Source of the DNA: Paraphysoderma sedebokerense
Lineage: Eukaryota; Blastocladiomycota; Physodermatomycetes; Physodermatales; Physodermataceae
Direction of reading: 5' to 3'
Assembly: GCA_025602915.1 (NCBI GenBank)
Contig: JAHLJZ010000022.1
Span: forward strand, 1-64,000
Length of the DNA stretch: 64,000 nt
Shown here: positions 39,904 to 53,403 of the stretch, piece after piece
How the letters are laid out: every line of letters starts with the position of its first letter
Numbering within the stretch: position 1 is the first letter of the stretch
Notes under the pieces: model-generated
Told to the model about the DNA's origin: nothing
Database searches by the model: none
The model's input: only the letters and a program-made list of their open reading frames with translations
Program-made: the position numbers and the translations under genes

Positions 39904-40260
39904 GATGTTAAGAGGAGGATTATTGCAATAGAAGAGATTCAAAGTTGCAATATCGTTGGCGTGGAATATGAATTTCCAATTGAAATATACAGAAGCATAG
40001 TAAGATAGCCTTCCGTTCCGTTCCAACACGAACATGTTGTTTAGCTTCACGTGACTGTTTCCATTGAGATCGACTCGGTTATATTTCTGCAGATCTCCTG
40101 CATTCAAATTGTCGTTGCAAAGCACGTATTCGGAGTCAAATACAATAGTTTTGTCCTTTTTCTACCCATTGATTATTAAGGTAATATTTCGACAAATCTT
40201 TGAACCACCAAAAACTTCGCCCACCGTTGTTCTGTATCGTTCCGCGACTTCGATCTACTT
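39904..40260 (-). other. Possible small gene or relic, unresolved
   Basis: An open frame runs on the minus strand from about 40155 to 39868 (EYVLCNDNLNAGDLQKYN, then LERNGRLSYYASVYFN) and continues upstream, after a gap that could be an intron, with FGGSKICRNITLII. It looks protein-like (Cys, alternating hydrophobic residues) but overlaps the start of the small basic gene at 39886, and no start codon or splice chain could be fixed. It could be a short secreted protein, a relic, or chance. Confidence 0.2.
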
Positions 40261-40403
40261 TCGGATTGTCGCTGTACACGCGTTCTTACAAACTCGCATA
40301 AGTGCACCTTCAAAGACCAATTATTGCGTCAGTCAGAACTAATTCTGTTAGTTTAGTCAACATTTTGTCACCATCATAGTGCAGAAAACAACATCATAAG
40401 ACA

Positions 40404-40880
40404 ATGCCGAACTCTATCGGATATCCCAACACTAAAACGGATAAACCATGTAAGTTTCTCCATTAACATGGAGTAACATAATTTTCAATTTTTCTTTTCG
40501 ACTAAATTCCTCTATCCGTATGTACCACAGCAACTCAACATCGTCCTTCCCAATCCTGGAAATATACTCCCCGTTCTGAACATCCTTTATACTCCACCAC
40601 TTCCAACCAATATGGTGCTAGACTTCCTACTCCTTTTGAAATTCCAAAAACGATTTATAGTGTTAGTCAACGATTTACAGAGGTTTGTGTTGTCCTTTTA
40701 TTTTTGTGTCTCTATTTTGTTAAATTCATCATTCATGTTTCTATTTCCATTAATCTTTTAATTTAATTGTGTCTATTCTCTATCTTTATTGACAATCGAT
40801 TAACAAAAATACAACAGCATCTCAACAAATCAGGACCATACAGAAATCACTCATTAAACACCAAATTATCAGAAAAATAA
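40404..40880 (+). CDS. PIERCE1/2-like ciliary microtubule inner protein
   Basis: Three exons of a protein of about 90 residues. Spliced, it reads MPNSIGYPNTKTDKP, then SWKYTPRSEHPLYSTTS, then NQYGARLPTPFEIPKTIYS, VSQRFTEHLNKSG and PYRNHSLNTKLSEK. This follows the PIERCE1/PIERCE2 (C9orf116/C15orf65) pattern: Y-(T/R)T-x-N-x-YG-x-R-x-P-T, then a P-x-x-F/Y segment, F-x-x-H/Q-L, and a G-x-(F/Y)-x-N-(N/H)-(T/S)-LN end. The animal proteins sit inside axonemal doublet microtubules and help attach outer dynein arms. Exon joins are exact (CCA-T|CA ACT; ACA GAG|CAT CTC). Both introns (about 40450-40528 and 40681-40818) are GT-AG. The presence of such a gene implies the organism builds a motile flagellum. 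Confidence 0.75.
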
Positions 40881-41479
40881 AATACAAATTTCGAAGAATA
40901 CTTTTTGCCCAATATGTCCGATGCTATGTTATCCTTTTATTGTAGCTTCTAGTCGCGACAAAAATGATATCACACCAAAATGAGTTTAGTTTTTTGGAGT
41001 TGTTGAGAACACAACAATCTTCCGAGATTTTGAATAATTATTCCGTGTTGTTTATTTCGGATTGTATAACGAGTTTGTAAAATTCAATAAATTATTGTAT
41101 AGTTAAGAATGTAGATAACCCGAAAGGTTGACTTCCTTCATATCAATTGTGTTATTGCCCGATTCATGACCTGTCCCGTGTCAAAAGAGTTAAACATTTT
41201 AACCTAAAAAGTCAATGCAAGAGCTTAACCTCGTCAAATACTCGTCATGTTATTGTGAAATGGTAACGGGTAAGCAAATTAACGGGTTTTATTAGTGACC
41301 CACAGGTTTCCATTTTTGAAAATCAATTATAAATCAATAAAATATATAGTATATGAAAAATATCTGTTGATAAAGATGATACCGTCCCTCTTATATCCTG
41401 CTCGTTTGATTATTCAGTTTCAGATTTTCTACTACAAAGTCATGCAGCCAACGAAAATTTTTTTTAAAAATACGAGATT
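40881..41479. other. Convergent AT-rich spacer
   Basis: About 600 bp between the PIERCE-like gene (+) and SARAF (-), both ending here. It is AT-rich and presumably holds the two 3' UTRs. No coding sequence or repeat is evident. Confidence 0.5.
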
Positions 41480-43226
41480 TTATCGACGTTTAGTTCCGCC
41501 GAAACCGCTTGAACTTCTGACACTAGGAGTTGTACGGCTTGACGAAGAAGAAGAAGAAGAAGACGACGAAGAAGAGAATGAAGACCCGCTTGACCATGTA
41601 TTTTGAGTTCTATCGTTTACGGAAAACAGAATTGAAATCATTATCAACATCTGTTGGTTTGATGGCAAATCAGGTAACAAGATTAAAACAATTAGTATGC
41701 TAACGTACCCTCTATAGCCTCTATTGCTTGAACGACCAGCAAAATATCCTAGTCCACCACCTGAGAAGAAACCGCTCCAAAATCCTGGACCAGATGACTG
41801 GGTTCGTGGGGGTGGTGGGTAAACCGGCGGTGACTGGCAAGAATCGTAGGTATCTATATAAATTTGAGCGTCAATCATTTCATATACATATACGGGAATA
41901 ATAATATGAAAAGATATAACAATGTAGAGGAAAGAAGGCAAACAACTAAACGGAGCCGGGCAGTGGACAAGAAGGAGAAAACTTACTAGGATTATATGGA
42001 GGAGGCGGCTGAGAATGAGGATCAAATCCTGGACCAGAATCAGGCCCACCGTAACCACCGGGGGGTCTAACAACAAAGCAGGCCACAATCAACGACAGTT
42101 TAGCATCATCACAAACGAGACCGTGGGCAATCCAATTCAAAGCAACTTACCGGTACCCTGCTCCATTGGTTCCGTTTGCGCTTGATGATGAATTTCCGGT
42201 ACAATTGACGATATAATAGATAATGAATAGAAAGACTATGATCCAAAACCATCCTCCCCCGGATTCTCCTAATAAATATTCAATTGCACGACCCGGTTAA
42301 CGCTTTTAATCAGGCAAGGCATAATTCCAAACATCAGAATATCAAACCTTTACGAACATCAGTATCAGAATAATGTCTATCTTCATTTGAATAATAATTG
42401 TTCGATGACGACTTTTGCTGTTCCCGTTTCCATTGTTTCCCTTTTTCAGTGTAATGTAATGTATACTCGACTCCACATGACCCCGCAAGAACGTATGGGT
42501 CGTCAGCGTAATCGTATCCTTCGCAAGTCACTGTCGTCTGATTAAGTTTCAAATTTCGTAGAGAAACAGGGAGAAAAAAAGAAATCGAGACAGAGGAGAA
42601 TGTGTGAATTGGGGGTTGGATACGGAGACGAGAAGACGGATGAGCGTTAAGGACAAGGAGGTAAGATAGTACCTGTCCAAATCTGTATATATCTTCCATT
42701 TCCGCCGTACATTTCCATTGGACCTCTAAAGACGATTTTGAAGATGTCAATAAACTGAGCGATAGCGGTGTGATACCAGTGGTAAAAAGAACTGATTGCA
42801 GTTGCGGATTACCTTTTCCATCAAATCCAACATTCTAACATAGTCGGATTTGTAAAGAAATAGCCCATCATTTCAACATAAATAATCCAAAAAAGTCGCC
42901 AGTTTTCAAGTCAAATTGAATCTCACATCAGTCTCAATAACATTACCCTGCGCCAACAAACGAATCTAAAATACCTGACACTGAATGACTTCCGGGACGA
43001 AATCGTATTTAGCGTCACCACCTATACAAGCAATCTGTTTCACAGGACTACTTCTACGCCCGGTGGTCATTTTGCCGTTATATAATGTTAGGGCCTGTAC
43101 ATCTTTTAGTTTAACCTTTTCGTGGGAGGAGCCCCAGGCATGGATGGTGGAGGTTAAGAGGGAGAGGACGAGGCATATGAAGGGCAGGACCGTAAGGAGG
43201 GATGAGAGTCTGTTATTTTTTAACAT
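41480..43226 (-). CDS. SARAF-like regulator of store-operated calcium entry
   Basis: Signal peptide MLKNNRLSSLLTVLPFICLVLSLL (split here as one continuous hydrophobic start). The luminal domain carries KVKLKDVQALTLYNGKMTT, RRSSPVKQIACIGG and VPEVIQCQ, then after introns VQWKCTAEMEDIYRFGQ, TTVTCEGYDYADDPYVL and AGSCGVEYTLHYTE: every conserved block and Cys pair of SARAF (TMEM66). One membrane span follows (GGGWFWIIVFLFIIYYIV at about 42200-42260). The cytosolic tail is Pro/Gly-rich (PPGGYGGP, QPPPPYNP) and ends in a poly-Ser run and GFGGTKRR. In animals SARAF turns off STIM/Orai calcium entry at the ER; the role in a fungus is inferred. The poly-Ser comes from a GAA-rich repeat on the plus strand at about 41541-41580. 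About seven exons. Confidence 0.9.
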
Positions 43227-43780
43227 TTGGGACGTAATTGGGTTGCATAGGAGTGGAAGGGATGGGAATTGTTTGTATTGATAGAGGATGATGAGGATGC
43301 AAATGCTGAGGTGGAGTTAACTCCTTCTTCCTCACCCGACGCGGTTTTAACTTTTACCTTGTTCAACGAAAGCTGTCCGCCCAATTGTGATGTTAATTTT
43401 GTATTTCTAGATACGATATTGAGAATTTATAAAGGTTCTTTGATTCTGAGTAGATCTTAGAACAACTTCCCTCTCTTTCTTTGTTATATAAGACGAGTGT
43501 GTAGATCAAGGAACAGAAACGTAATTCGTAAAATTTTATATGAGATAATAATTACATTTAATAGTGTTACACTACAAAAATTGATTTAAAAAATACGATT
43601 CAAGTTACATTTAGTATGATTTGAATAAAATGATTTTGCTTTTCTTTACTTTCGCGTTCAAAAAGTATCTCGTCCGCTGCCCTCTTCCGGCTTTTTTTTT
43701 CCTTTTCGGTATTTCTCATTCACCTTCATGAATATACACCAACATTAATATTTCGCAATTTCAGAGCGACTGTAAGTGAT
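43227..43780. other. Spacer between two minus-strand genes
   Basis: About 550 bp holding the 3' end of the MAPK transcript and the SARAF promoter. A 63-codon plus-strand open frame (43269-43460) has no recognisable content. Nothing else is seen. Confidence 0.4.
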
Positions 43781-45802
<2,022 letters not shown>

Positions 45803-46111
45803 TGTTGGAATGTTGTTGAGGGAGGGATGAGGGAGTGACGGTATGAGGGATGAGGGAATAGAGCAGAGGGAATGTCGGAGATAAGAGGGAATGTCGGAGT
45901 TGGAAGCAGACAAGAAAGAGGGAACGACGCAAAATTAAAGCAAGCCGCAGGGAATCAACGCCGCATTTTGATTGGCTGCCGACGCGTCTTTCCTGCACTC
46001 TCATTGGCCAGCTTAATGAATCCCTGTTAATGAATTTATCGTATTCTCCTCTCATATTTACATACCAAATTTAGCATCCTTTATCTCTGGTACAACAGAA
46101 AATTAAAGTAG
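45803..46111. other. Short spacer upstream of the MAPK gene
   Basis: About 310 bp with the MAPK promoter and the 3' end of the next minus-strand candidate gene. GC-poor near 46060. No gene seen. Confidence 0.4.
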
Positions 46112-46432
46112 CTAAGCACACAATACATCCACCAATCCCTCCACTTTCGACACCATCCTCTGCAGCACATCCACATTCACATCGCCAAAGCTGCACACAA
46201 ATTCCCCGAACGGCGTGCTGTAAATTAGCAAGCCTTTTTCTCGCTGTGGCGCAAAGAGGTATATGTGATTGATATCTCGTCGCAGTATTCTGTACGGTCG
46301 GCGTTGCAGCGATGCCGCTAAATCGCTGCTGGGCACCCGCGATGGATTGCCATGTTCACCGTCGCAACTGTACGTGGACAGATGATACACTTGTCGAGAG
46401 GCAATAAATTTGTTAAGACAATCAGATAACAT
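46112..46432 (-). CDS. Small hypothetical protein, possibly a terminal exon
   Basis: Open from MLSDCLNKFIASRQVYHL at 46432 to VDVLCA then TAG. The content looks like real protein: SRVPSSDLAASLQRRPYR, IYLFAPQREKGLLIYSTP, then FGEFVCSFGDVNVDVLQR. A GT-AG pair upstream (donor GTAAGG at about 46492, acceptor CGACAG at about 46393) would instead make the segment from VYHLSTYS onward a final exon. The frame of the upstream candidate exon does not fit that join, so the model stays open. I do not recognise the family. Confidence 0.4.
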   Translation of the reverse strand: MLSDCLNKFIASRQVYHLSTYSCDGEHGNPSRVPSSDLAASLQRRPYRILRRDINHIYLFAPQREKGLLIYSTPFGEFVCSFGDVNVDVLQRMVSKVEGLVDVLCA

Positions 46433-46467
46433 GAATGTGAATGTTTTGCAGTTTTATCACTGTAGTT

Positions 46468-47165
46468 TTAATGAAATAAAGCGGCCTTACCTCCATTTTC
46501 CCTCGCGCCGTCGTGGCCATCATCGTGAAAAATGTTTGAAATCATCTTCATTTCATTTTGCACCGAGGTTTTCAGGTCCTCATTCTAGAAGAAAATTCGT
46601 CATGGTATGTCATCCAAACAGACTTCTCGTAAGTAGCTATCCAGAATTCCCATCAAAGTCTCTCGCGTTCTCTCAAATCTTAAAAAAATCAACAAACCTG
46701 GATCTTATCCACATTGTCAAAGTGAAAGAAATCAGTTCCGCATGCATATATACATTCTGGGCTACCTTTAGTGTTATTTACAAGTGCGATACCGGACGGG
46801 ATTGGTCCATTTTTCAGTAGATGAGCTGGTTAACAGAAAGACCAAAAATAATGTGAGATTGGATCGTCAAGTCGATATCCAAGGATGAAGCGTCCATGTA
46901 AATGCAAAGTAACAATACGCACAATGAATTAAATTATCCCATGCCTGCGGAGTACCTTTGTATCTTCCCAACATCGTCCGTTTGCTCTGTTCCTTCTCTG
47001 ACGATGAATTTAAAATCTCCCCTGATACGGAAACGCAACGAGAGGTCACGCAGGATGGGCTCATTCGTGCGTTTTGAAATTCCACTAGGGCCTAATAATG
47101 CCGTCGATGTAAACTCAGGATTACTCCCGTCTATATAGAATTTCTAGTTGAATTTGTAATTTCCA
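46468..47165 (-). CDS. Unrecognised small gene, exons uncertain
   Basis: Three protein-like stretches in series on the minus strand: about 47150-46970 (YIDGSNPEFTSTALLG, then LSLRFRIRGDFKFIVREG), about 46815-46700 (KNGPIPSGIALVNNTKG, then YACGTDFFHFDNVDKIQ) and about 46594-46468 (NEDLKTSVQNEMKMISNI ending GGKAALFH then TAA). The splice signals GTTTGT at about 46697 and CTTCTAG near 46596 support the second join. No start codon could be fixed because the gene is squeezed against the divergent XPO6 start at 47214. It may form one gene with the segment ending at 46112. No family recognised. Confidence 0.35.
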
Positions 47166-47213
47166 CATTTATCTATCTTCTGTTGCTGTGCAACTAATTC
47201 CGAGACATCAAGA

Positions 47214-50200
47214 ATGAATATTCAGTCGTTAGAATCTACGCTGCAAGAGTTTTATCACGCTGGAACCAGTCTGCAGCGGAAGAAGGAATTGGGTAAGTCA
47301 TATGTTTCCGTATATTGATTAGAATTGTAAATTATGTCTTTCATGTAGCTGATGTGAACATTTTAATCATTCTCCTTTGTCTTATCCAATCTTGTTTTGT
47401 CCTGCATTGTGTTTGGGAATCTACCAACGCACAGAAACCGCACTTCAGAATTTTAGAAACTCTAATGATGCATTCCAAAAGTGTAATGAATTATTTGAAG
47501 CTGCAAGTTCTGATTATGTCAAGTTTTTCTTGTTAAGTGTTTATGAGGTTAGTGTATCAATGTAGTCATCTGTGGAGCATTGAGCGACGCTGCAAAATCC
47601 TTCCGAGTTCAAATGAGTCGTGTTCGTCCGTCATCTGTTGAATTTGTTGCAGTCTTATTAAACTTTTCTCTCTCTGTATTTAGAACATAATATCCAAAGA
47701 ATGGTCTACTCTTCCTGCATCCAACAAATCCTCCGTGAAATCGCTGCTGCATTCGTACCTTCTCGCTAATCATACCCACCTTACACCATTCGTTTCTAAT
47801 AAACTTATCAAGTTATTGACTGATATTGCAAGACAGGACTGGCCAAATGAATGGTCTGATTTAGTCCCTCATATTGAGTTTCTAATTCAGAGTGAAAGTT
47901 ACAGAAATTTAGGGCTTACCTGGCTGAAATGTCTGAATGATGAAATGGTGAGCGATGGAATCGGCAATGGTGGTGGTGGTGGAACAAAAGGAGGGATCAC
48001 AGGAACAGCAACCGGATATGGAAATTTCAAACTGAAAATGGAACGGGAATTGGAACTCAAATCACTGTGGAGTCAGCAGATACCTTTCTTGATCAACACG
48101 TCTACTTTAGTACTGGAGAATATTTATCAGACGTTGTTGACTTCCAGATCTACCGATCCTCCATTACCATCTCCGGCTTCTACACCATCATTCTCAACGC
48201 CAACACATTCTTTCTCACAACCGTATCCGTCCCCACTCCCGACTCCTTCCCCGCAGAGTCACAGTAAATCCCTCGACTCTCATTTCTTACATTCTTCCAA
48301 CCTTTCTACATCTCTGAAATCACAAGCTTTGAATTCCCTTTACATTCTTGAGAAATTATTTTCTTGGATTCCGCTAGAATCCTATTTATCAATGTCACTT
48401 TTGAATTTGATCTTGAAATTCTCTCAATTTGGTTTCACCGGATCCATGGGCAATTTCGGTGGAATAGGTGTAGGAGGCGAAGAAAGTGGCAAAGAAATTG
48501 GCGTCGTAGGCCTTAATTGCCTATCCGAAATTTTAGAAAGAAATTACGTACCGAAAGACGTGGAACCATTTTTAGGCATCTCGTTGAATCATTTTATAGA
48601 GGTGTTGCAGTACTTGACTCATTCTTCCTCTTCTTTGTCGTCGCCGGTTAGCGGCCATGTAAATGGAAGTGAAGGAGAAAAAGAAAAGGAAAATAGAGTT
48701 GAGAGTTTAGATGAAGTTTATCGCGACAAATTAATCGATGCGTTATACTTATTGGTGACAAATCATATTCAACGAGTGGAAGTCGTTCTGAAAAGTGGTG
48801 TCGTCGGGCTATTTGAACTGATCAAAGACTTTATGTTGTTAATGGTATGTCTTCATTTTTTCTCCTCCCTCGGTTCTCTGTCAATTAACACTTGTCGTTT
48901 CGCTTCTCCTTCAATCGCCTTTATTTCGCTGAATTAGCCAACACCGACATCTTACCTCTCAACCATTCGAATTTTCCATTCACTTCTAGACTACCTCCAA
49001 CATAAAAATGAATCTTCAGTCCCAATCCCGACCTCGGTTTCTTCGCTTTCCTCTATTTCTTCTATCTCCATGGAAAGTTCCGGAGTCGATATATACAAAA
49101 ATGGTCTGCTGAATTTAGCGGACGTTGTGCTGGGGGTAATTAAAAGTGTCAATGAAGGAAAATGGGAAGGTGAAGGATTGGATGAAATGAAAGGTGACAA
49201 TGAGGTTTGTCGTGTTTATCGTTTTTGACTTGCGTTGAACGTGAAATTTACTTATTTTTACATTTCGTTGTCTTCGCGGTCCCATATTATTACAGAGCCA
49301 ATCTGAGTATGACCAATTCTTGACTCCCTTAGTTGAACTGATTGCCAAGATTAGCGATCTCTTTCCGAACGACGTATTCGGGTTAACTGTACGTTTTCTC
49401 CCTTGTTACTATCAGATTCTTCGATCTAACCATATATAACTTCATTTGCGTCTTTTGATGTAATAAAATAGTTTCCGCTCTTGTCTTCCCAAGTTGAGAC
49501 TTATAATCAGTTAGGTCAAGTGATTCAAGTTCTTGAAAGCCAGCCGAATGAGTCGTTAAAAACTCAAGTCGCCGTCTTCCGGAAGAATGTGAGTTATTTA
49601 TTGGGTAATCTGTGTATGATACCCTTAGAATAGTCATAACTTACTTTTATTTCTGCATACCTAAAACGAAATCAACAGATCAACACCCTTCTTCGTCTTT
49701 ATGGAAGATTCTCTCATCACTTTATATATGATTTTGAGAAAATGTTTGAATTCGGTTACACCATCTTCACGAAATTCTTGGAACTGAGTTGCGATGCTAT
49801 GGCTAATAAGTGGTGGAGAAATGATGAAGTTGCCATCATGTATGAATCCTCGACTAGTTTCGTTTTAATTTTTTCCTCGCTCAAGGCGAATACTGATTCC
49901 TTACATCCCTTACTTTTCAGTCTACAAAACCTGCTTGCCGCCATGAAATCGTATGTCAGTTGGCTATGTAATTTCCGGGCTTCTATCAAGACGGATGCCA
50001 GTAGACAGGAAGTATTCGACAAAGTGTATTCTTGTGTCGTCGAAATTTGTGTGGCCTTGATTCTAGAAACGGTTAGCTATTTCTTAATACCATTTGCTGC
50101 TGCAGTTAAAGTTGTAATTAACGCCCTCTCTTTCATATCTAGAACCCTCAACCCCAACCTCACCTTCTCACTACCTCTTCTCTTCTCCTCCACTCCATCA

Positions 50201-52144
50201 CAACTACAGTTCGTCCGGAGTCGCTCTTTTCGATCCCATCTTTCCAAAGATTAATGTCCGAACTTCACGTTCATTCCGATAGACTACCTACACAAGTTAA
50301 ACAGAAATGTTACGAAACCGTCACAAACGCGATTTTGTTACCGTATTATAATAGACGTACGGAAGAACAAAAATTCGACGCTAGAATGGATATGTTTAAA
50401 AACTGGATGAGTGGCGTTGTGAATGAATTTGTCAATGTCGGTGTGCGTTGCGCAGGTGTAGATTCTTCGAAGGGAGAGGGATATAGCAGTAATTATGGTT
50501 TGTTTCTAAATTTTTCTGTGAGCGACAGGGGACCGGGAGTAAGTGACTGACTTATTGTTTTCAAATTTTGGCGCTTTATATTAGTTCGTGGAACGATTCA
50601 AAAAACTCTATCTATTTTTTCTGTTCTCGCCAGATCACTCTCTTCGGAATGCAATCAATCGAAAGCTGCATTTTTTGAAGGAATCAAACCAGTCTTGCCT
50701 ATTACTCACACCTATTTAGAAATTTATATGAACGATAATGGTACATCTTTCTTCCTCCCGTATCATGCAATTTTCAGAATCCGTAATTAACCATTCTTTG
50801 CTTTTTCAAACAGAAACATTATCTATTATTCTTGAATTCTACTTGACATTGTTTGATTCATTAAGGAGTAAAGTTCCGATAGAATATACCAAGAACACAT
50901 TGACTTTGTTTTTACAATTACTTAACGGAAACGCCATTGACAAAATTTTAATGGTTGGGAGTTCGAATGCCGGAGATGTTGTCGAAAGGTGAGAAATGGT
51001 TTCGTTGTTCTAATTGTCGCTTTGATGCGTACTAATTTAGTTTTGTTGCTGTGCGAATGAAAAGGTTCCTCCAAATCTTGAAGTTTATTGTCGATGATGC
51101 TACGAAATCGTTTGAAGTGTTTTTACCCAATATCATCTCTTATATTTTGAATGATTTATACCCTCGGCTCAACCTCCAACGAAATGAAGTAAGTCTCTAA
51201 GTGTTTTCACCGTCTTTATGTCGATTTCCGTTTACTTACTGTCATTATTTTTTTAACATAGACCACCGCGATGTCAATAATATTTCCCACTTATTACACT
51301 CTCATCCAAAAACTACTGACAAACCATTGGAGATTTTTCTTCCCAACTACATCAGTTCAAATAATGGTGTCCAATGGTTCCATTATGCAAAATAAACCGT
51401 TATCGAAGAATGAACCGGAATTCATCGCTTTATGCAAATGTCTTGTATCTGCGTTTCAAAGGAGTAATATTGAAAGCTTTAGATTAAATTTAAGTATTTT
51501 GAACGGATTAAATGAGGGCGGTGGAAAGTTGTATTACAAGGTTTGTCGTCCTTTGCTCTTTCTTACTACCTTTAGCTTTATCCTAACCCATCAATCACCT
51601 TGCTCTTTTAAATTGGATTTTACCAAATCTTTGCGCTGAAAAGGATATTTTCAAGTCACATATTCAACTTGATTTGCTCCATGTACTGTTCACGGCTTTG
51701 TTATCCAAAACTCATGATTTATTGAGGGAAGAAATTATTCATACGGTCGTTAATATCGTTAGAGCTGATATTGTCGGGTTCCATCAGAAAGTATGTTTTG
51801 GTTTCTTTAGCTTTATCCTGGCGGTGCCTTCAACATCACCATTTGTTTAGCGCACCAAACAGTGGCTAATTTTTTCTTTGGAAATTCCTACTCCATTTTG
51901 CAGTTCTTGCAGCTCTTTATTCCGACATTGAAGGTACATCATCAACATGTGTTAACATTATCGAATTATTTAACTTGTATAAACGTAAGAAAGTCCTGAT
52001 AATTATCAATTTTTAATTGATTTTAACTTTATTATCTTTACTTTACTTTGTCTTACTTTTTGCATATAACAGGAATCCAATACGGAACATCAATTGAATT
52101 TGTTTTTCAATGATTATCAGTATTATAAAAGAATTCAAGGGTAG
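47214..52144 (+). CDS. XPO6: Exportin-6 (actin/profilin nuclear export receptor)
   Basis: Importin-beta superfamily protein of roughly 1,200 residues in about 15 exons. The N-terminus (MNIQSLESTLQEFYHAGTS, then LQRKKEL joined to ETALQNF) and the block FVSNKLIKLLTDIARQDWP match exportin-6 closely: the human protein has the FIRNKLCKVIVDIGRQDWP counterpart. SWIPLESYLSMSLLN also corresponds to a well-kept XPO6 segment. HEAT-type helices continue to the end (YYKRIQG then TAG). XPO6 carries actin-profilin out of the nucleus with Ran-GTP. Low-complexity insertions are notable: a Gly-rich one at about 47960-48020 and a Ser/Pro-rich one at about 48150-48260, at the place where animal XPO6 also carries a Ser/Pro loop. 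Exportin-6 is absent from the well-studied yeasts, so its presence fits an early-branching fungus. Confidence 0.85.
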
Positions 52145-53403
52145 AAATTATTAGCAGTGTAATCATTACCAGTGTAGAGTTTAGGGACAACAAATATGTT
52201 GATATATCAAGTAGATTCTAGAATTTGGTTGTTTGATTTTGAACAGACCAGAAAATTGAAGAATGGAATAATTACTTTTGAATAAAGATAGTTGCGGTCC
52301 GATTGTCCTGAATCATAAATACTCTACTTCAAATACAATTTGGGTCGTTTCATTCCGATACCGAAAGAGGAATCATGACGATTTTTTTTGGCTTAATATG
52401 GTAGAATCTTGGCTAGAACTATGTATGTAGAACATGGCGACAACTCATAATTTTTGCCATGACATCAAACTCGCGAGCAAAATTGATTCAAATTTAACAT
52501 TCAATCGTCATGAGAATTTTCTAATTCAAGCAAATTGTTTCTCGTCAATTTATTATAGTTAGAACCTTCTTCCAGTCGATAGGCAACGCCATCTTACAAT
52601 ATGTTTGCGATATGAGGGAATTTGTTCTCGGCTAGTTAGAATTATTAGAATCGATCCGTAAAAGTGAGAATTTCCTTAGGAAGTGTATTTGGGCACAGAA
52701 TGGGTTGATAAATTAAGCTGCGGAAAAAATAATGGCAATTTTTGCTTGGCAAACCATTGGAGAAGGCTGGTGCAATAGGTCGGTCCAGATTTTGAGTTTG
52801 GTACGAGGGCAGTCGGGGACATGAGTGTGGGTGTAACTTCCGACGCAGTGGAATGACGAAGAAAAAATTGCCATTTTTAATTGATCGGGACGAGTATAAA
52901 ACTAGCCATGAATAATTCAATGTATTTTTTGTTTAATGAGCATTATCTACAGACATTCCAGTGTTGTGCAAAATACGCTTGTGTCCGGAGGGCCTCCTCG
53001 GGATGTGCGGTGCATCATTTTTTCATTGGAGTCACGGTTACACTCTTTGTCCTAATTTTGTTACCTCATCGCTCGGCAGTCGACATAAGCATTGTCGGCC
53101 AATGACTATCTAAAAGAGACTGGTGCAATTCTGACGTTTGTAGAACACAAGACCCGAGAATTCATCATCTTTATAGCATTCATTGTCTGCCTGAAAAACT
53201 TTTTCCCGAGCCCATCCTCCTCCTTTCACGCCTTTGTGCATTTAAAAAGAAATGAGCGACAAAAGCGAGAGTATGTAGCCCCATCACATTATCCTTCCCA
53301 ATTTATTATTACAATTGACTTTCTCAACTCGGCATCCCTGACGTTCTTATCTCTTCCCTCTTCGCAATTCGACTTTTGTCCCCTTCGCCACACATTCACC
53401 AAT
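52145..53403. other. Long intergenic region, no gene recognised
   Basis: About 1.26 kb between XPO6 and the FHA gene. Short open frames (52645-52920 minus; 52881-53105 and 53092 onward plus) have no domain content. The plus-strand frame from 53092 runs into the FHA gene and could be an N-terminal extension, but its sequence is low in conserved features and the ATG at 53404 gives a normal protein. The stretch at 53320-53403 is pyrimidine-rich, as in fungal promoters close to the start site. Confidence 0.4.

Noticed and set aside
39868-40125. Cyanovirin-N-like reading of the minus-strand frame
   Set aside because: Only a loose similarity (NGRLSYY, DLN); the paired Cys pattern is missing.
41541-41590. 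Simple GAA repeat as an independent feature
   Set aside because: It is the coding strand complement of the poly-Ser run in SARAF, so it is described there.
53092-53403. Upstream extension of the FHA protein from the ATG at 53092
   Set aside because: The extension is pyrimidine-driven and lacks conserved features; the ATG at 53404 gives the expected distance to the FHA fold.
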